Part shown: positions 62,962 to 64,000 of the stretch, in pieces
Layout of the letters: the number at the start of each line of letters is the position of its first letter
Numbering within the stretch: position 1 is the stretch's first letter
Assembly (NCBI RefSeq): GCF_016741775.1
Contig: NZ_JAERRK010000009.1
Location: forward strand, 206,359 to 270,358
Source of the DNA: Streptomyces actinomycinicus
GTDB taxonomy: Bacteria; Actinomycetota; Actinomycetes; Streptomycetales; Streptomycetaceae
Direction: 5' to 3'
Length of the DNA: 64,000 nucleotides
Position numbers and translations under genes: made by a program
Notes under the pieces: model-generated
Databases searched by the model: none
Told to the model about the DNA's origin: nothing
Seen by the model: the letters and a program-made list of their open reading frames with translations, nothing else

Positions 62962-64000
62962 TCAGAAGTCCCAGCCGTCGTCGTCGGCCGCGTCCTTGAC
63001 CGGCTCGGGGGCCGCGAACGACTCGCCGACCATGCCCGCGGTGAGCGTGGTGCCGTCGGCGGGGTCGATCAGGATGAAGGAGCCGGTGCGGCGCGAGTCG
63101 GCGTAGGAGTCGACCGGCAGCGGTTCGGCGGTACGGAGCTTCACCCGGCCGATGTCGTTGGCGACCAGCCGCCCCGGGTGCGGGTGCAGGGACAGGTCGT
63201 CGAGCGTGAGCCGGGACGGGATGTCCTTCACGATCGCCTTCACGGTGCGGGTGCCGTGCTTGAGCAGCACCCGGTGGCCGACGGTCAGCGGGGCGTCCGC
63301 GACATGGCAGACGGTCGCCTCCACGTCCTGCGTGGTGGCCGGGGCGTCCTTCGTCGGGACGATCAGGTCGCCGCGCGAGACGTCGATGTCGTCCTCCAGC
63401 AGGACCGTCACCGACTGCGTCGTCCAGGCCACGTCGACCGGCTCGCCCAGCAGGTCGATCCCGGCGATCCGCGTGGTCCGGCCGGACGGCAGAACCGTGA
63501 TCTCCTCGCCGACCCGGAAGGTGCCGGCCGCGATCTGGCCCGCGTAACCGCGGTAGTCGGGGTGCTCGGCGGTCTGCGGCCGGATGACGTACTGCACGGG
63601 CAGCCGCGCGTGGCAGTGCGCGAGGTCGTGGCTGACCGGCACGGTCTCCAGGTGCTCCAGCACGGTCGGCCCGCCGTACCAGTCCATGTTCGCGGACGGC
63701 TCCACCACGTTGTCGCCGGCCAGCGCCGAGATCGGGATGGCGGTGACCTCCGGGACGCCCAGCTCGGTGGCGTAGGCGGTGAACTCCTCGGCGATCGCCG
63801 CGAAGGCGTGCTCCTCGTACGCGACGAGGTCCATCTTGTTGACGGCCAGCACCACGTGCGGGACGCGCAACAGGGCGGCGATGGCCGCGTGCCGGCGGGT
63901 CTGCTCGACCACGCCGTTGCGGGCGTCGACCAGGATCACCGTCAGCTCGGCGGTGGAGGCGCCGGTGACCATGTTGCGGGTGTACTGCACGTGGCCCGGC
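62962..64000 (-). CDS. cysN: Sulfate adenylyltransferase subunit 1 (GTPase), C-terminal part
   Basis: The frame is open to the window edge; 346 residues are seen, starting inside the G3 motif (PGHVQYTRNMVTGAST; the usual GHEQ is GHVQ here). NKMDLVAYEE is the G4 base motif, SALAGDN is G5, and the EF-Tu-like beta domains 2 and 3 follow (YRGYAGQIAAGTFRVGEEI, RPLPVDSYADSRRTGSFILI). With CysD it makes adenosine 5'-phosphosulfate from sulfate and ATP, using GTP. The stop is at 62962-62964. CysD, CysC and CysH are expected beyond the window end. Confidence 0.97.
   Translation of the reverse strand, partial: PGHVQYTRNMVTGASTAELTVILVDARNGVVEQTRRHAAIAALLRVPHVVLAVNKMDLVAYEEHAFAAIAEEFTAYATELGVPEVTAIPISALAGDNVVEPSANMDWYGGPTVLEHLETVPVSHDLAHCHARLPVQYVIRPQTAEHPDYRGYAGQIAAGTFRVGEEITVLPSGRTTRIAGIDLLGEPVDVAWTTQSVTVLLEDDIDVSRGDLIVPTKDAPATTQDVEATVCHVADAPLTVGHRVLLKHGTRTVKAIVKDIPSRLTLDDLSLHPHPGRLVANDIGRVKLRTAEPLPVDSYADSRRTGSFILIDPADGTTLTAGMVGESFAAPEPVKDAADDDGWDF

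Overview
The base composition (very GC-rich, with coding third positions almost always G or C), the GTG/TTG starts and the gene content (geosmin synthase, gamma-butyrolactone-receptor-type TetR, subtilisin-inhibitor-like protein, OleD-like macrolide glycosyltransferase, mycothiol-linked thioredoxin-fold protein) point to a Streptomyces chromosome. No tRNA, rRNA, CRISPR array, insertion sequence or prophage was seen. The gene order looks like chromosomal accessory-to-core DNA, not a plasmid or a recent island.

Layout. 0-5 kb: end of an osmolyte ABC importer gene, a TerB protein, an ArsR regulator, the DUF6230/DUF6114 membrane pair, a secreted protein and a membrane-anchored lytic polysaccharide monooxygenase. 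5-16.6 kb: gamma-butyrolactone-receptor-like regulator, ARMT1-type phosphatase, cytochrome P450 coupled to a small protein, geosmin synthase, phenoxazinone-synthase-type multicopper oxidase, PDZ membrane protein, M24 peptidase and a degenerate phosphotransferase. 16.8-30.2 kb: treZ, treY and glgX, all on the minus strand, together able to turn glycogen into trehalose. Between them lie an FHA protein, a protease inhibitor, an M14 carboxypeptidase, lipoamide dehydrogenase with a divergent LysR gene, and an M1 peptidase.

30.4-32.7 kb: two adjacent exported proteins that together look like a copper amine oxidase split into its N2/N3 half and its catalytic half, with an unusual quinone-cofactor motif. 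32.7-47 kb: a HEPN/DUF5919-like protein, a DnaQ-type exonuclease, a sugar ABC importer without its own ATPase, an OleD-like glycosyltransferase behind a perfect palindrome, an MMPL exporter, DUF1697, a ketopantoate-reductase-like enzyme, a SigJ-like sigma factor and a DsbA-fold protein.

47.7-59.0 kb: the most striking block. Eight minus-strand genes, mostly overlapping by 1-8 bases, encode a beta-sandwich-rich protein, two zinc-ribbon GTPases (one membrane-bound) flanking a 932-residue GAP1-type protein, a 39-residue membrane peptide, a VWA protein, a PP2C phosphatase and an atypical protein kinase. A small protein gene converges on the operon. This matches the logic of GTPase-centred conflict or signalling systems predicted in actinomycetes.

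59-64 kb: assimilatory sulfur genes on the minus strand: cysN (cut by the window end), a Cys-containing leader-like ORF, ssuA, ssuB, ssuC and a sirohydrochlorin chelatase.

Two themes recur. Several genes appear to start leaderless, with a -10 box about 7 bases before the start codon. Short tandem repeats sit at several convergent gene ends; three of them carry copies of the 3' end of the minus-strand gene.
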